This document shows, one piece after another, positions 7,991 through 17,708 of a stretch of DNA of 64,000 nucleotides. The stretch's first letter is position 1, and each line of letters starts with the position of its first letter. Location of the stretch: contig CANCJJ010000010.1 of assembly GCA_947378305.1 (NCBI GenBank), positions 1 through 64,000 of the forward strand. The letters run 5' to 3'. The stretch is from Phenylobacterium aquaticum. Lineage in GTDB: Bacteria > Pseudomonadota > Alphaproteobacteria > Caulobacterales > Caulobacteraceae. The position numbers were made by a program, and so were the translations under genes. The notes beneath the pieces are model-generated. The model was not told the DNA's origin, did not search any database, and saw only the letters and a program-made list of their open reading frames with translations.

Positions 7991-9424
7991 CTATTTCTGC
8001 TCGGCGTAGATGCGCACCAGATCATAGAGGAAGTCGCGGCCCTCATAGACGGACTGGACGCTGATCCGTTCATTGAGGCCGTGAATCCGTCCCAGGTCCG
8101 GTTCGAAGAACAGGGCCGAGACGCCATAGGTTGGAATGCCCCCGGCGGTCAGGGCCTTGCCGTCCGTGGCCCAGGCCTGGAGGCTGGGGACCACAGGCAC
8201 GCCGGGCCACATTTTTTGCGTCAGGCGCTCAATGGGCTCCATGATCCTGGGCGTCAGGGGTGGACCTGCACCCGGGGCCAGGCGTGACGGGGCCTGGGTG
8301 ATGGTGACCTGGGGGTCATTGATTGTCTTTTCGAGGGTTTCGCGCACGCTGGCCGGGTTAACCCCGGGAAAGATGCGGCAATTAATGTTGGCCTGTGCCC
8401 TCTGGGGCAGGGCATTGGCGGCATGGCCAGCCTCGACCGTTGTCGCCACACAGGTGGTCCGCAGGATGGCGTGCAGGCTTGGGTCCTTGGACAGGATGGC
8501 GTCAGCCCGGAGATTGGCAGGGTCGGTCACCAGATCGGCCATGGCCTTGCCCGTCTCGCCGCCAAGGACGGTGGACATTCTGGAGAGGTAGGTCCGGTTG
8601 ACGTCGTTCAGCTGGACCGGGAATTCGTAGCTGCGGATTCGGGCCAGGGCATCTGCGAGATGATAGATGGCATTGTCGGGCACAGGGCGCGAGGAATGCC
8701 CGCCGGGATTGGTGACCTCCAGCCGGAAGTTCTGGGAGGTCTTTTCGCCCGCCTCGACCGCATGGGCCAGGCGATGGCCCTGATCGTCCAGCATACCGCC
8801 TGCGCCCTCGTTCAGGGCAAACTCGGCATCGATCAGGTCACGCCGGTTATTGACCAGCCAGGTGGCCCCATTGAAGGGCGATCCGCCCTCTTCGCCACAG
8901 GTCAGGGCCATCTTGACCGTCCGCCGGGGCTTGTAGCCTGACGTCTGGAAGCGGATGAGGGTATCGACCCAGATGGCGGCCTGGGCCTTCATGTCTGCCG
9001 ACCCCCGACCATAGAAGAACCCGCCTTCCTCGATCAGGGTGAAGGGATCGCGGGTCCAGTCCGCGCGGCGGGCCTCGACCACGTCAATATGGGCCAGCAG
9101 GAGAATGGGCCGGGCCTTCGCGTCCCGCCCCGGATAGACGGCGACCAGTCCGCCATTCTTGGGAAATTCGGGCAGGCTGAAGCTGGTCAGGTTCTGTTCG
9201 GGAAAGCCAGCCGCCCGCAGCCGCGCCGCCATGCGCTCGGCCGCCAGGGTGCAGCTGCCGGAAGACGCGGTAGTATTGGTCTCGACCAATTCCTTGTAGG
9301 TGGCACGAAACGCCACCTGATCCGGTCGCGTCTGGGCACTGGCCGGACCTGCCAGAAGGCATAGGCTGGCCAAGGCCCCCAGCAGGGGCGTGAATGTCCG
9401 GCCGGGCGGAGGGGAGAGGGTCAT
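7991..9424 (-). CDS. Exported M20-family metallopeptidase (carboxypeptidase-like)
   Basis: A zinc-dependent exopeptidase or amidohydrolase of 477 residues with a signal peptide ending near PASAQT (about residue 31), so periplasmic or secreted. M20 landmarks are in order: LLLAHIDVV (first metal His with Asp), YGRGSADMK (bridging Asp), LTCGEEGG (catalytic Glu and metal Glu) and a dimerisation insert (GGHSSRP). The next gene on the same strand upstream is an exported CocE/NonD hydrolase, so the two may process peptides or esters outside the membrane. The gap 9425-9586 shows nothing further that I can assign. Confidence 0.87.
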   Translation of the reverse strand: MTLSPPPGRTFTPLLGALASLCLLAGPASAQTRPDQVAFRATYKELVETNTTASSGSCTLAAERMAARLRAAGFPEQNLTSFSLPEFPKNGGLVAVYPGRDAKARPILLLAHIDVVEARRADWTRDPFTLIEEGGFFYGRGSADMKAQAAIWVDTLIRFQTSGYKPRRTVKMALTCGEEGGSPFNGATWLVNNRRDLIDAEFALNEGAGGMLDDQGHRLAHAVEAGEKTSQNFRLEVTNPGGHSSRPVPDNAIYHLADALARIRSYEFPVQLNDVNRTYLSRMSTVLGGETGKAMADLVTDPANLRADAILSKDPSLHAILRTTCVATTVEAGHAANALPQRAQANINCRIFPGVNPASVRETLEKTINDPQVTITQAPSRLAPGAGPPLTPRIMEPIERLTQKMWPGVPVVPSLQAWATDGKALTAGGIPTYGVSALFFEPDLGRIHGLNERISVQSVYEGRDFLYDLVRIYAEQK

Positions 9425-9586
9425 GCGAGGCCTTCACTTTTGGGGTGCGCGTCAGTCATCGACGGGGGATTGGTTGCCGAGGCTAACATGAGTTTCAGGA
9501 TGGGCAACTGCCCGTCAGCCCCCGGTCAATTGGCAATCTCTTCCAAATTCAGTGCGCTAGCTCCTGAATTAAGGCTTTCAATGAAC

Positions 9587-11275
9587 TCATGGATGACCCG
9601 GATAGATCACGGGCAGGACAAGGGCCGAGGGGTGGCTGGCGTCCATGTAGATGCTGTTGGTCGCTATGCGGGGCTTCTGGGTCTGAAGGCCATCGGCTTC
9701 GCCGGTATTCGGGTTGACGTTGAATCGGGGGCTGTTGGACGAGGTGATGTGGACCGCCAGCCTGTGGCCTTTTTCGAAGGTGATGGCGGTGGACCAGAGG
9801 TCTATGACCAGCCGCTCAGGGGCATTGGGCGTCATCATTCGGATGTCATCCGGCATGCGGCCGTTGCGATAGCGGGTACGGATCGGCGCGTCGAGGACCA
9901 GGGCCTCATAACCATCGGGATAAACATCGACCAGCTTGGCCATGAAGTCGGTGTCGGGCCCGTCGGTTGCGCCATAGAGTTCCACGGTCACCGTTCCGGC
10001 GATGGACAGGTCCTTGTCGAGGACCGGGGTCTGGAAGCGCAGATAATCCTCCCGGTTTCCCACCTGCCTCTGATCCTGGGGGCCACGGTCGAAGGTCAGG
10101 TTTGCGCCGCCGAAGGTGGAGACGGGATGGGCGGGATCAAACCGGTAGGCCAGCCGGGCCGGGCCGGGGAGGGGCAGGGTCTTGCTCAGGCCACGGTCCG
10201 GGGTCAGGTAATACCGGGTTTCGCGACTGGCCGGGGGCCAGTTGGCCGAGGTCTGCCAACCATTTCGAGGCGAGAGGGCTCCCTTTCGCGCCGCCCCCAT
10301 CATGTAGAAGCTGACGGGGGGCTCATCCATAATGCCGTTGTCCAACCCCTTGAGCCAGTAATCGAACCAGCGGATTTCATGACGGAAGGCCCCGGGCAGG
10401 GTGTCTTCCCCCGGATAGGCCAGGTCGCCGGAAAGTGGGCCGTGTCCAAAGGGGCCCATCATGAGCTTCTGGTTGCCTCGCGCGCCCTCAGCCCCCTGGT
10501 TCTGGAGGTAGGTAAAGTTGGAGGTATTGCCCTCGTTGAAGATGTCGTACCAGCCGCCGACATTATAGACCGGTACCTTGATGTATTTTCGGTTGGTGCT
10601 CATGGCGAAGCGGTTCCAGACCACATCGTCAGCAGCCCGGGCCCGGAGGGAGTCGATCTCGCCCTGGGCCACGCCCTGGCCCTTCAGCCAGCCGATTGTG
10701 TCCTTTTCCTTGATGACCCCGCCCATAAAGCTCGACCGGGACCGGTCGAAGGGGGCGACGACTGCGTAGGCCGCCTTCAGATGGGGGGGATTGGCCATGG
10801 CCGCTGCATTGGCCGTGACGCCAAGGGCAGAGGCTCCGGTAATGCCGACCTTGCCGTTCGACCAGGGCTGGCTGGCGGCCCATTCGACCGTGTCATAGCC
10901 GTCCTCGATGTCGTTCACATAGGCCGCATAATAGCCTTCGCTGTGGCCCTTGCCCCGCACGTCCTGAAGCACGAAGACGAAACCGGCATCGGTATAGTGG
11001 CGGCCCTGGGCGGCCAGGGTCTCGGCACTGCCACGGCCATCCTTGAGATAGGGGGTGCGCGAGACAATCACGGGCCAGGGGCCTGTGCCGGCGGGCTTGA
11101 ACACATTGGCGGCAAGGCGGGTACCATCGCGAAGGGTTGCGAATTCCTCGCTTGCGCCCGGGGGCGGTTTGTAGCCGACCTCTGTCGAGGTTCCGGTTCG
11201 GGTCTGGGCCAGACCTGGTGTGGCCCCAAAAGCCAAACCGACCACCAGGATCATTCCTGCGAACTTTTGCATCAT
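9587..11275 (-). CDS. Exported CocE/NonD-family (S15) hydrolase
   Basis: An alpha/beta-hydrolase that cleaves esters or X-Pro-type amide bonds. A signal peptide ends near GLAQT. The nucleophile motif is G-A-S-A-L-G in KVGITGASALG, where relatives usually have an aromatic residue after the Ser. The family Asp motif appears as DTDFMAKLVDVYPDG, and the C-terminal jelly-roll domain typical of X-Pro dipeptidyl-peptidases is present, giving 562 residues. The start is MMQKF: an earlier ATG at 11287 is possible, but a GGGGGG run just precedes 11275. Upstream it faces the Tat-exported FAH-family gene across 199 bases. Confidence 0.87.
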   Translation of the reverse strand: MMQKFAGMILVVGLAFGATPGLAQTRTGTSTEVGYKPPPGASEEFATLRDGTRLAANVFKPAGTGPWPVIVSRTPYLKDGRGSAETLAAQGRHYTDAGFVFVLQDVRGKGHSEGYYAAYVNDIEDGYDTVEWAASQPWSNGKVGITGASALGVTANAAAMANPPHLKAAYAVVAPFDRSRSSFMGGVIKEKDTIGWLKGQGVAQGEIDSLRARAADDVVWNRFAMSTNRKYIKVPVYNVGGWYDIFNEGNTSNFTYLQNQGAEGARGNQKLMMGPFGHGPLSGDLAYPGEDTLPGAFRHEIRWFDYWLKGLDNGIMDEPPVSFYMMGAARKGALSPRNGWQTSANWPPASRETRYYLTPDRGLSKTLPLPGPARLAYRFDPAHPVSTFGGANLTFDRGPQDQRQVGNREDYLRFQTPVLDKDLSIAGTVTVELYGATDGPDTDFMAKLVDVYPDGYEALVLDAPIRTRYRNGRMPDDIRMMTPNAPERLVIDLWSTAITFEKGHRLAVHITSSNSPRFNVNPNTGEADGLQTQKPRIATNSIYMDASHPSALVLPVIYPGHP

Positions 11276-11474
11276 CACGCCCCCCAAGAGCTTGTTTTAA
11301 GCTCAGCCTACTCCCAAGACTTGCGCGCTGGCTACCAGAGATCAGCTTCCCTGGAGCCAAGGGTTGAGCGACCTGCCCTGGTCTGGCGTGCCTGTGCTTG
11401 AGCCGGTGCAGATATTTTTTCACTATTCGCGTCAATGATCCGTCTAAGAAGGCGGTCAACACCGGGGGTTTAGA

Positions 11475-12500
11475 ATGGCGCACAGTCGACGGACGATTCT
11501 CAAAATGGCTGGGTTAGGCCTGGGGGCGGGTGCGGCCCTGTCCGGGGGCGAGGCGACAGCGCAGGAGTCCAGAGTGGGCACCAGGGCACTCTCAGCTGGT
11601 CACCGTCTTCGCAATGTCGCCATTACGAATATTGTGACATCGGCGGGGCTGGGCCTCGGTATTCGCACGCCGCGCGGCGTTCTCGATGTTGCCGGTCTTG
11701 AACGCGAACTGAAACTCGGCCTTCCCACCAGGGCCATTGATCTGGTGACCGGACACGGGAACCAAAAGGCTCTCGGGGACTTGCTGGCCAAGGGGGCAGC
11801 CGCCGCACCCGCGCGTTACCTATTGGCGGAATCTGCGGTTCGCTTCGGCAACATCATTGAAAAGCCCGGTAAAATCATTTGCGTGGGACTAAATTATGCA
11901 GCCCATGCGGCAGAAGATGGACGGGCTCCGCCCAAAGAGCCCATTCTTTTCAACAAGTTCAACAGTGCAGTTAACCACCATAATGGCACGATCGAGATCA
12001 GCCAGGAAACGGCCCCGCCCAAGTGGGACTATGAGGCCGAGCTGGTCTTGGTGATGGGGAAGGGCGGGCGAAACATCCCGGAGGCCAGCGCCCTGGACCA
12101 TGTGTTCGGATATGCCTGCGGAAATGACTTCACCAACCGGGACCTGCAGAACCGCTCTGCCCAGTGGATGCTGGGCAAGACCCAGGACAAGTCCGGCCCG
12201 TTTGGCCCCTGGCTGGTGAGTGCGGACCAGGTGGACGTGAACAATCTCGACATGAAGATGCTGGTGAATGGCGAGGTCCGCCAGTCCACCAATACCCGGC
12301 TCATGATCTTCAGTTGCGCCCAGATCATTGCCTATTGCTCGACCTATTTCAGTCTTGAGCCTGGCGACGTGATTTTCACCGGGACTTGTGAGGGCGTGAT
12401 CAATGGCTATCCAAAGGACAAACAGGTTTGGCTGAAGCCCGGGGACAAGATGGTCACATCTATCCAGTCCCTTGGAGAGCTTCACGTGACCCTGACCTAG
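11475..12500 (+). CDS. Tat-exported FAH-family protein
   Basis: A fumarylacetoacetate-hydrolase-fold protein of 341 residues. The N terminus carries a twin-arginine signal (SRRTILK at 4-10, then a glycine/alanine-rich hydrophobic stretch, likely cleavage near ATAQ), so it should be exported folded with its metal. Metal ligands E187 and E189 (DYEAEL) and D218 (GNDFTNRD) are intact, and FTGTCEGV near the C terminus replaces the usual GTPAG. Most FAH-family members are cytosolic, which makes the export unusual. The next gene, a TonB-dependent receptor, starts 12 bases after its stop, so the enzyme may act on the compound that the receptor imports. Confidence 0.87.
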   Translation: MAHSRRTILKMAGLGLGAGAALSGGEATAQESRVGTRALSAGHRLRNVAITNIVTSAGLGLGIRTPRGVLDVAGLERELKLGLPTRAIDLVTGHGNQKALGDLLAKGAAAAPARYLLAESAVRFGNIIEKPGKIICVGLNYAAHAAEDGRAPPKEPILFNKFNSAVNHHNGTIEISQETAPPKWDYEAELVLVMGKGGRNIPEASALDHVFGYACGNDFTNRDLQNRSAQWMLGKTQDKSGPFGPWLVSADQVDVNNLDMKMLVNGEVRQSTNTRLMIFSCAQIIAYCSTYFSLEPGDVIFTGTCEGVINGYPKDKQVWLKPGDKMVTSIQSLGELHVTLT

Positions 12501-12512
12501 GACGAACATCTC

Positions 12513-14567
12513 GTGGGACCATCAAGTCGGCAAGCCTCCGCGCTTCGTCACCGATCCGGGCCTGTCGGACTTGTCGGGGCGATTGGCTTGTTGACGGCCG
12601 GTGCCGCACTCGCGGAAACGACGCAGCCGGTTCCCGTCAAGGACACCAGTGTCCAGGAGGTCGTGGTTTTTGGCCGGGCCGAGGCAAAGATCGGGGTGGC
12701 CCAGGCTGCCAGCGAAGGCACCATTGCCGGGGCCGACATGCTGGTCCGGCCCCTGTTGAAACCGGCTGAACTTGTGGAGGCGGTCCCCGGGCTCATCGCC
12801 GCCCAGCATTCGGGGTCTGGCAAGGCGAACCAGTACTTTCTGCGCGGCTTCAATCTGGACCACGGGACGGATTTCACGACCTATATCGATGGTGTGCAGA
12901 TGAATTTTCGCACCCATGGTCATGGGCAAGGCTATCTCGACTTGAATGGTTTGATCCCGGAAATCATCAATCGGGAGGACTTTCGCAAGGGCCCCTACCG
13001 CGCGGACGGAGGAGATTTTGCCCTGGCCGGGGCGATCTACATGACCACCCTTGCGACCATAGATCGTCCGTTTGTCGCCGCAGAGGCCGGATCCTATGGG
13101 TATTCCCGTCTGGCCGGTGGCGGGACCCTGTCCTCGTTCGCTGGAGGAGACCTCACTCTGGTGGGGGAGGGGAAGGTTTATGATGGACCCTGGCAGGCGG
13201 GTGAGCACCTTCGCCACTATGCAGGCTTTGCAAAATATATCCGCGATGTCTCCATCGGGCAGTTGGATCTGACCGCCCATGGCTATCAAGGAACCTGGCG
13301 GCCGACGGAACAGGTCCCCGAACGGATCATTGGGTCCAAGGTGTGCCCGGATGTCTTCTGTTCGCCAGACCCGACCGCGCTTGGCGAGACGACGCGCTTG
13401 ATCGTCAATGCCAGGATCACGGGCTCGCAGTGGAACACCAATGTCTATGCTCAGTACTATGACTGGGACATGTATTCGAACCCGACCTATGCCCAGGCGG
13501 ACGGGGCTAGTGCACAGATGCATCAGTTCGATCGTCGGGTCATATTGGGGCTTACGGCCAAAAGAACCTGGCAAATCAACTCGCAATTACAGATCGAGGT
13601 CGGGACCGAAAACCGCCTCGACAAGATTGACAAGGTCGGCGTCCACCACACGGCCGACCGGCAGTTTGTGTCCTCCTTTGGATTGTTCCGCGTGACAGAG
13701 GCTTCTCTTGCAAGCTTTGGTGAAGCGACTTGGGAACCTCGTCCAGGATTGCGGATTATTGGTGGCTTGAGGGGAGACTATTACCGAGCCGATGTCGCGG
13801 CCCTTGACGCGTCCGCTGCGGCGCTGGGCACGGGCCAGGCAGATGATTTCGCGGTCTCACCGAAACTGGCCCTGGCTTACGAACTTAGCAATCATGTTGA
13901 AGTCTATGCGAATTGGGGGCGCGGATTTCATTCCAATGATGTTCGCGGCCAGTTTGCCGAAACACCCGTGCCAATGCTGGTTGCCGGCACGGGAAAGGAG
14001 GCGGGTGCGCGCTTTCAGCTCGGTGACCTGACCTTGACGACGACCCTGTGGAGCCTGAATGTCGGCTCGGAGTTAAGGTTTGTCGGCGATTCAAATGCCG
14101 TTGAAGCCACTGGCGCGAGCCGCAGGCACGGCTATGAAATTGTCGGGTTCTGGCGGCCCACAGCTTGGCTGGCCATTGACGGGAATTTTTCCGCCAGCCA
14201 CGCGCGATATGCGAACGGCGACCACATTCCCAACGCCTTTGAGAACTCCGCGTCCCTCGGCCTGTCCTATGTTTCGGAAATCTGGAAGGCCAGCGCCCGC
14301 CTGCGACACCTGGGGCCATCCCCCCTGATCGAGGATAACGCCGCACGCGATGGCGGAAGCACGATTGTGAATTTCAGGGCCGCCCGGGAGGTCTCGGACG
14401 TGGAAGTCTATGGCGAGGTGCTCAATGTGCTTGATAGCCGCGACAAGGACATCAGCTATGTCTACGAGTCCTATGTCCCGGCCTTTGACCGCGCGCCTGT
14501 CGAGGGCCGTCTGAGCCGGGTCGTAGAACCCAGAACCTTCCGGATTGGCGCTACCTATCGGTTTTAG
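12513..14567 (+). CDS. TonB-dependent outer membrane receptor
   Basis: An energised outer-membrane transporter of 684 residues. After a signal peptide (cleavage near ALAETT) a plug domain is seen (EVVVFGRAE, then NQYFLRGFNLDHGTDF and YIDGVQMNF), followed by a 22-strand-type barrel ending in the terminal aromatic signature ATYRF. The start codon is GTG, preceded by AGGA. It is co-transcribed with the Tat-exported FAH-family protein and convergent with the YVTN propeller gene. The ligand is not known; the barrel gives no siderophore or B12 signature that I can defend. Confidence 0.9.
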   Translation: MGPSSRQASALRHRSGPVGLVGAIGLLTAGAALAETTQPVPVKDTSVQEVVVFGRAEAKIGVAQAASEGTIAGADMLVRPLLKPAELVEAVPGLIAAQHSGSGKANQYFLRGFNLDHGTDFTTYIDGVQMNFRTHGHGQGYLDLNGLIPEIINREDFRKGPYRADGGDFALAGAIYMTTLATIDRPFVAAEAGSYGYSRLAGGGTLSSFAGGDLTLVGEGKVYDGPWQAGEHLRHYAGFAKYIRDVSIGQLDLTAHGYQGTWRPTEQVPERIIGSKVCPDVFCSPDPTALGETTRLIVNARITGSQWNTNVYAQYYDWDMYSNPTYAQADGASAQMHQFDRRVILGLTAKRTWQINSQLQIEVGTENRLDKIDKVGVHHTADRQFVSSFGLFRVTEASLASFGEATWEPRPGLRIIGGLRGDYYRADVAALDASAAALGTGQADDFAVSPKLALAYELSNHVEVYANWGRGFHSNDVRGQFAETPVPMLVAGTGKEAGARFQLGDLTLTTTLWSLNVGSELRFVGDSNAVEATGASRRHGYEIVGFWRPTAWLAIDGNFSASHARYANGDHIPNAFENSASLGLSYVSEIWKASARLRHLGPSPLIEDNAARDGGSTIVNFRAAREVSDVEVYGEVLNVLDSRDKDISYVYESYVPAFDRAPVEGRLSRVVEPRTFRIGATYRF

Positions 14568-14598
14568 GCTCGCAGGGGCCCCCTGAGGTCAACCCGTC

Positions 14599-15660
14599 TC
14601 AGTAAAAGGCGAGGACCTCTATTCCGCCGCCGCCATCAACGGCCATGTCCGGGCGGCGGGACTTCAGATTTATGCGGGTAATCAGGCCATCATCATGGCT
14701 GGAGATCAGAACACTGAGGCCATCGGGGGTGAAGGCAATGGCCTGCGGGCCCTTGGCAAGGGGCACAGGAACCTGGCGATGCAGGTTCTGCCCGTCAATG
14801 ATCCAGGCGAGGCCCCCCGCATAGCCCGTGACGACAAGGTGGCGACCGTCAGGTGAGAAGGCGAGTTTCATCAAGCGACTGCGACGCGGGTTCGTTGGCG
14901 GTGCAGACAGGAGCGGGACTTGGGCGATCTCCCGCCGACTGCCCAGGTCGATCACGTGAAGTTTGCCAAGATCATTATCCACGGTGACCAGTCGTGTCTG
15001 GTCCGGGCTGATGGCCAGGCCCTCGCTACCCGTTCCGGGTTTGCCGCCAAGGTCAATCGAGGGTTCAAAGGTATGGCTGTGGGTGTTGAATACCGCGAGA
15101 GGCCCTTCCTTCTCAGAAATGAATATCCTTTCACTGTCGGCCGTGACGGCCAGGACATGTGGCCCCTTTCCGGGTGTTTCATAGGTGGCCAGGACCCGAC
15201 CCGTAGCCAGGTCGACCTGGGCCAGAACCTGGCTCTGGTCGCAGAGAACCCAGAGCTGTGACTGCGGCGTGATCGCCAGGCCATGCGGGGCGCGACAAGC
15301 GCCAAGATCGATGACCTTGGTCAGGCTATGGGTCGGCAGGTCCAGGACCAGGACCTTGTTGTTGGGGTCCGGGTTTGCGCCGTAGATTCCGTCACCATAG
15401 AGAGGAATCGCCGCCGTTCGCTTGTCCGGCGCTATCGCCAGTTCATGAACCGTCTTTCCCGGGGAATCGAGGCTGACGTTCAGCGCCAAGGTTACAGGAT
15501 CATAAAACCTGATCTTGTTGGCTGCCTTGTCTATGGCGATCAGCGTGGTGACCGCCGACTTGGTGTCGGGGACATTTGCTGCCCGGGCCAGGGATGGGGC
15601 CATAAGGCAGATCGCCAGAGTCAGGCTCAGCCCGAGCCCGGGGATTGAGGCAAACTTCAC
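14599..15660 (-). CDS. Exported YVTN-type beta-propeller protein
   Basis: A 353-residue protein with a signal peptide (MKFASIP to about residue 27) and repeated beta-propeller blades of the YVTN/lactonase kind: LALNVSLDSPG, LTKVIDLG, RVLATYETPG, HTFEPSIDLGG and LHVIDLGSR are spaced at roughly 40-45 residues. No catalytic lactonase residues are evident, so a binding role is as likely as an enzymatic one. It is the last gene of the minus-strand operon MFS carrier, DUF6152, tandem exported-domain protein, propeller, starting 20 bases after the previous stop. Confidence 0.8.
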   Translation of the reverse strand: MKFASIPGLGLSLTLAICLMAPSLARAANVPDTKSAVTTLIAIDKAANKIRFYDPVTLALNVSLDSPGKTVHELAIAPDKRTAAIPLYGDGIYGANPDPNNKVLVLDLPTHSLTKVIDLGACRAPHGLAITPQSQLWVLCDQSQVLAQVDLATGRVLATYETPGKGPHVLAVTADSERIFISEKEGPLAVFNTHSHTFEPSIDLGGKPGTGSEGLAISPDQTRLVTVDNDLGKLHVIDLGSRREIAQVPLLSAPPTNPRRSRLMKLAFSPDGRHLVVTGYAGGLAWIIDGQNLHRQVPVPLAKGPQAIAFTPDGLSVLISSHDDGLITRINLKSRRPDMAVDGGGGIEVLAFY

Positions 15661-15680
15661 GCCAGGAATCTCCCCGATGA

Positions 15681-17270
15681 TCAGTTAGTCTTGGGCTGGG
15701 TCTGGGTCAGCGGCACCTTGAAGGCGGCCTGGGTTGGCACGCCATGGGCCGTGGGTACGCCGCCTTCATGGTTGTTTTCAGCACAGATATATTCCTGGAA
15801 GGGTTGGCTGCGCTCGAATCGGCTTGTCACCGAGAAGGGCGCAGTGAAGGCTCCGGGATCTGTAAAGCGGGCCTCATCGACCAGTTTGCCGTCCACGATC
15901 CGAAGGCGCTGATTGACTTGCATCTTGGCCGTCATGGGCACACCCTCCGTCAGCATGTTCATGTCATTGAAGCCGACGGTATCGATGACCAGAACATCTC
16001 CTTCCCAGTGCCCTGTCGAGTGACCGAGCCAGGACTGTGTCCGTGCATCCCGAGCGGTGCGATCCATGTAGACAATGCGGATGGTCCGGTTTTCCTCGTA
16101 GAGAAAGCTGACCTGGCCAGGCTCAACCAGGAGGGCGATTCCATAGGCACCCCCCCCAGGGACCCCAGTTCCGGGCACGGCAGACGGAAGGCAAAGATTG
16201 TTGGGTGTGCGCTGCTGTTCGCCAGACGCTTCGGCCTTTCTGAAGCTGTCGGTAAAAGCCAGGGCCCAGTCCAGCTGATACCGCCTGGCGGTGGATCCAA
16301 CGCCGTCCTGGGGCGGCCCTCGACGGGGCCCCGGACCTCCCGGGCCCCCTGGAGCGCCCTGAGCGCCTGGGCCGCCGGGAGCGCCATAGGCGGGGTCTCC
16401 GCCGGGTGGACCCGGAGGCGGGCCAGGCTGGGCCCCACCCGGTCCACGAGCCCCCTTCCAGAAGCCATTAAAGGCGAGCTGCGCCTCTGACAGGCCCGGA
16501 GCAGTCGGGTCGAGCTTTGTGGGCGGTGTCGAAACCTTCAATTGTGAAAGGTCGCGGTGTGGCTCGCCGCAGACCCAGTCCGTGCGCAGGTCAATGTCTG
16601 GCCTGCGGACAAAGACCTGACGGGACGTCCAGGGACGGGTGAAGGTGTCGGGGTCGTCAATGGTGACGACATCCTCGAGTTGCTGGCCATTCTGTGTGAG
16701 GCGGATATTTTCAACGACATGCAGGCGTGGGCTGGCCGGAAGGCCTGTGGCGTCCAGATAGATTTGGTCTGACTTGAAGTTGGTCGAGTCAATCTTCAGC
16801 GTGTCGCCCTGCCATGTCCCAATCCCGTCGCCCATATAGGACGGGTCCCAAATGGCGGGATCGGCATGCGCCTTCGTCAGCTGTACGGTTCTGAAGGCGC
16901 GATTGGCCTCATGAGCAAAGGTAATCTGTCCCGGAGTCGTAATGATCTGCATGGGATAGGGACCCAGGAGCGCCCTTGGCATGCCCTCTGGCAGACATAA
17001 TTCCGTCGCCAGATCCTGGAGTTTTCCGCTCTTCAACTCGGCCTTTATCCTGGTGTATTCCGCAAGGCCGCGGGGTGTGAAGGGCAGGCCCTCTTTACCA
17101 TCAGCGCGGAGTTCTTGATTGGAATCTACCCGAAGCCATACGCCGGACAGGGCCGTTGTGGCCGCTCGTGCCAGGTCCGCACTGCCCACGATCGCGGTTA
17201 TAACGCCGACCAAGGCGGCGGCTTGGACGCGCCGGGGCTGGATTTTTGAGGCAAGGTGGTGATCAGTCAT
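15681..17270 (-). CDS. Exported protein with two copies of an uncharacterised domain and a Gly/Pro linker
   Basis: About 529 residues. After a signal-like hydrophobic N terminus come two homologous halves. Each has LCLP near its beginning, then a Pro-rich strand, an EE/HE-N-R-I/V motif, a tryptophan-containing YMGDGIGTWQGD or LGHSTGHWEGD block followed by I-DT/S, a DP-F/TFT-P block and a terminal VCGEPH or CAENN. The halves are joined by a Gly/Pro-rich linker at about residues 274-320. The same domain occurs singly in the genes at 21564 and 22307. I recognise it as a widespread exported domain of unknown function. The ATG at 17270 overlaps the upstream DUF6152 stop by 8 bases, which implies translational coupling. 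Confidence 0.75.
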   Translation of the reverse strand: MTDHHLASKIQPRRVQAAALVGVITAIVGSADLARAATTALSGVWLRVDSNQELRADGKEGLPFTPRGLAEYTRIKAELKSGKLQDLATELCLPEGMPRALLGPYPMQIITTPGQITFAHEANRAFRTVQLTKAHADPAIWDPSYMGDGIGTWQGDTLKIDSTNFKSDQIYLDATGLPASPRLHVVENIRLTQNGQQLEDVVTIDDPDTFTRPWTSRQVFVRRPDIDLRTDWVCGEPHRDLSQLKVSTPPTKLDPTAPGLSEAQLAFNGFWKGARGPGGAQPGPPPGPPGGDPAYGAPGGPGAQGAPGGPGGPGPRRGPPQDGVGSTARRYQLDWALAFTDSFRKAEASGEQQRTPNNLCLPSAVPGTGVPGGGAYGIALLVEPGQVSFLYEENRTIRIVYMDRTARDARTQSWLGHSTGHWEGDVLVIDTVGFNDMNMLTEGVPMTAKMQVNQRLRIVDGKLVDEARFTDPGAFTAPFSVTSRFERSQPFQEYICAENNHEGGVPTAHGVPTQAAFKVPLTQTQPKTN

Positions 17271-17640
17271 AGCGCTGACCCGACGCGGTTGTGACGCTGA
17301 CAATAGACCCGCCATTGGTCCCGTCCTTCATGGGGCTGATATGCACCGTGACCTTGTCGCCGACGCTCATCATGGTGCGAGACCATCCCTTGCCCCGGAA
17401 GACGCCAGGGCTTTGGCCCTCCAGGTTCCATTCGACCTGTGCGCCCTGATCAGATTTGGTCATGAGGACGAGCCAGGTATGGGGGTTACTCCATTGCCAG
17501 TCCTTGACGGTACCGGTCAGAACGACCTCCCGAGACCTATCAAACATCGCTCCGGAATGGTGCGCCTGGGCGCTGGATCCCAGGCCAGCCGTCAGAGTTG
17601 CGGCCATCAGGAAGGCTTTGAGCCGGGTTGAAGATTTCAT
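17263..17640 (-). CDS. DUF6152-like exported small protein
   Basis: A 125-residue exported protein. The signal peptide ends just before an AHHSGAMFD sequence, so the mature protein begins with two histidines. Then come a WQWSNPHTW block and a C-terminal TVHISPMKDGTNGGS strand, giving a compact beta-sandwich-like protein. The His pair at the new N terminus plus a third His in NPHTW could bind a metal such as copper; that is inference. The same architecture recurs at 24985. The start chosen is the ATG at 17640, whose product opens with a proper signal peptide; the upstream ATG at 17676 would spoil it. The stop overlaps the next gene. Confidence 0.8.
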   Translation of the reverse strand: MKSSTRLKAFLMAATLTAGLGSSAQAHHSGAMFDRSREVVLTGTVKDWQWSNPHTWLVLMTKSDQGAQVEWNLEGQSPGVFRGKGWSRTMMSVGDKVTVHISPMKDGTNGGSIVSVTTASGQRYD

Positions 17641-17708
17641 GTCAGTCACTGCATCTCGAGAAAAATTGAGGACCATACTCTTGCTGAGGCAAGGGTAGCC
17701 GGTGGTGA

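Noticed and set aside
14578-14593. CAGGGG/CCCCTG palindrome after the first TonB receptor gene
   Set aside because: It has practically no loop and no T-run, so I do not call it a terminator.
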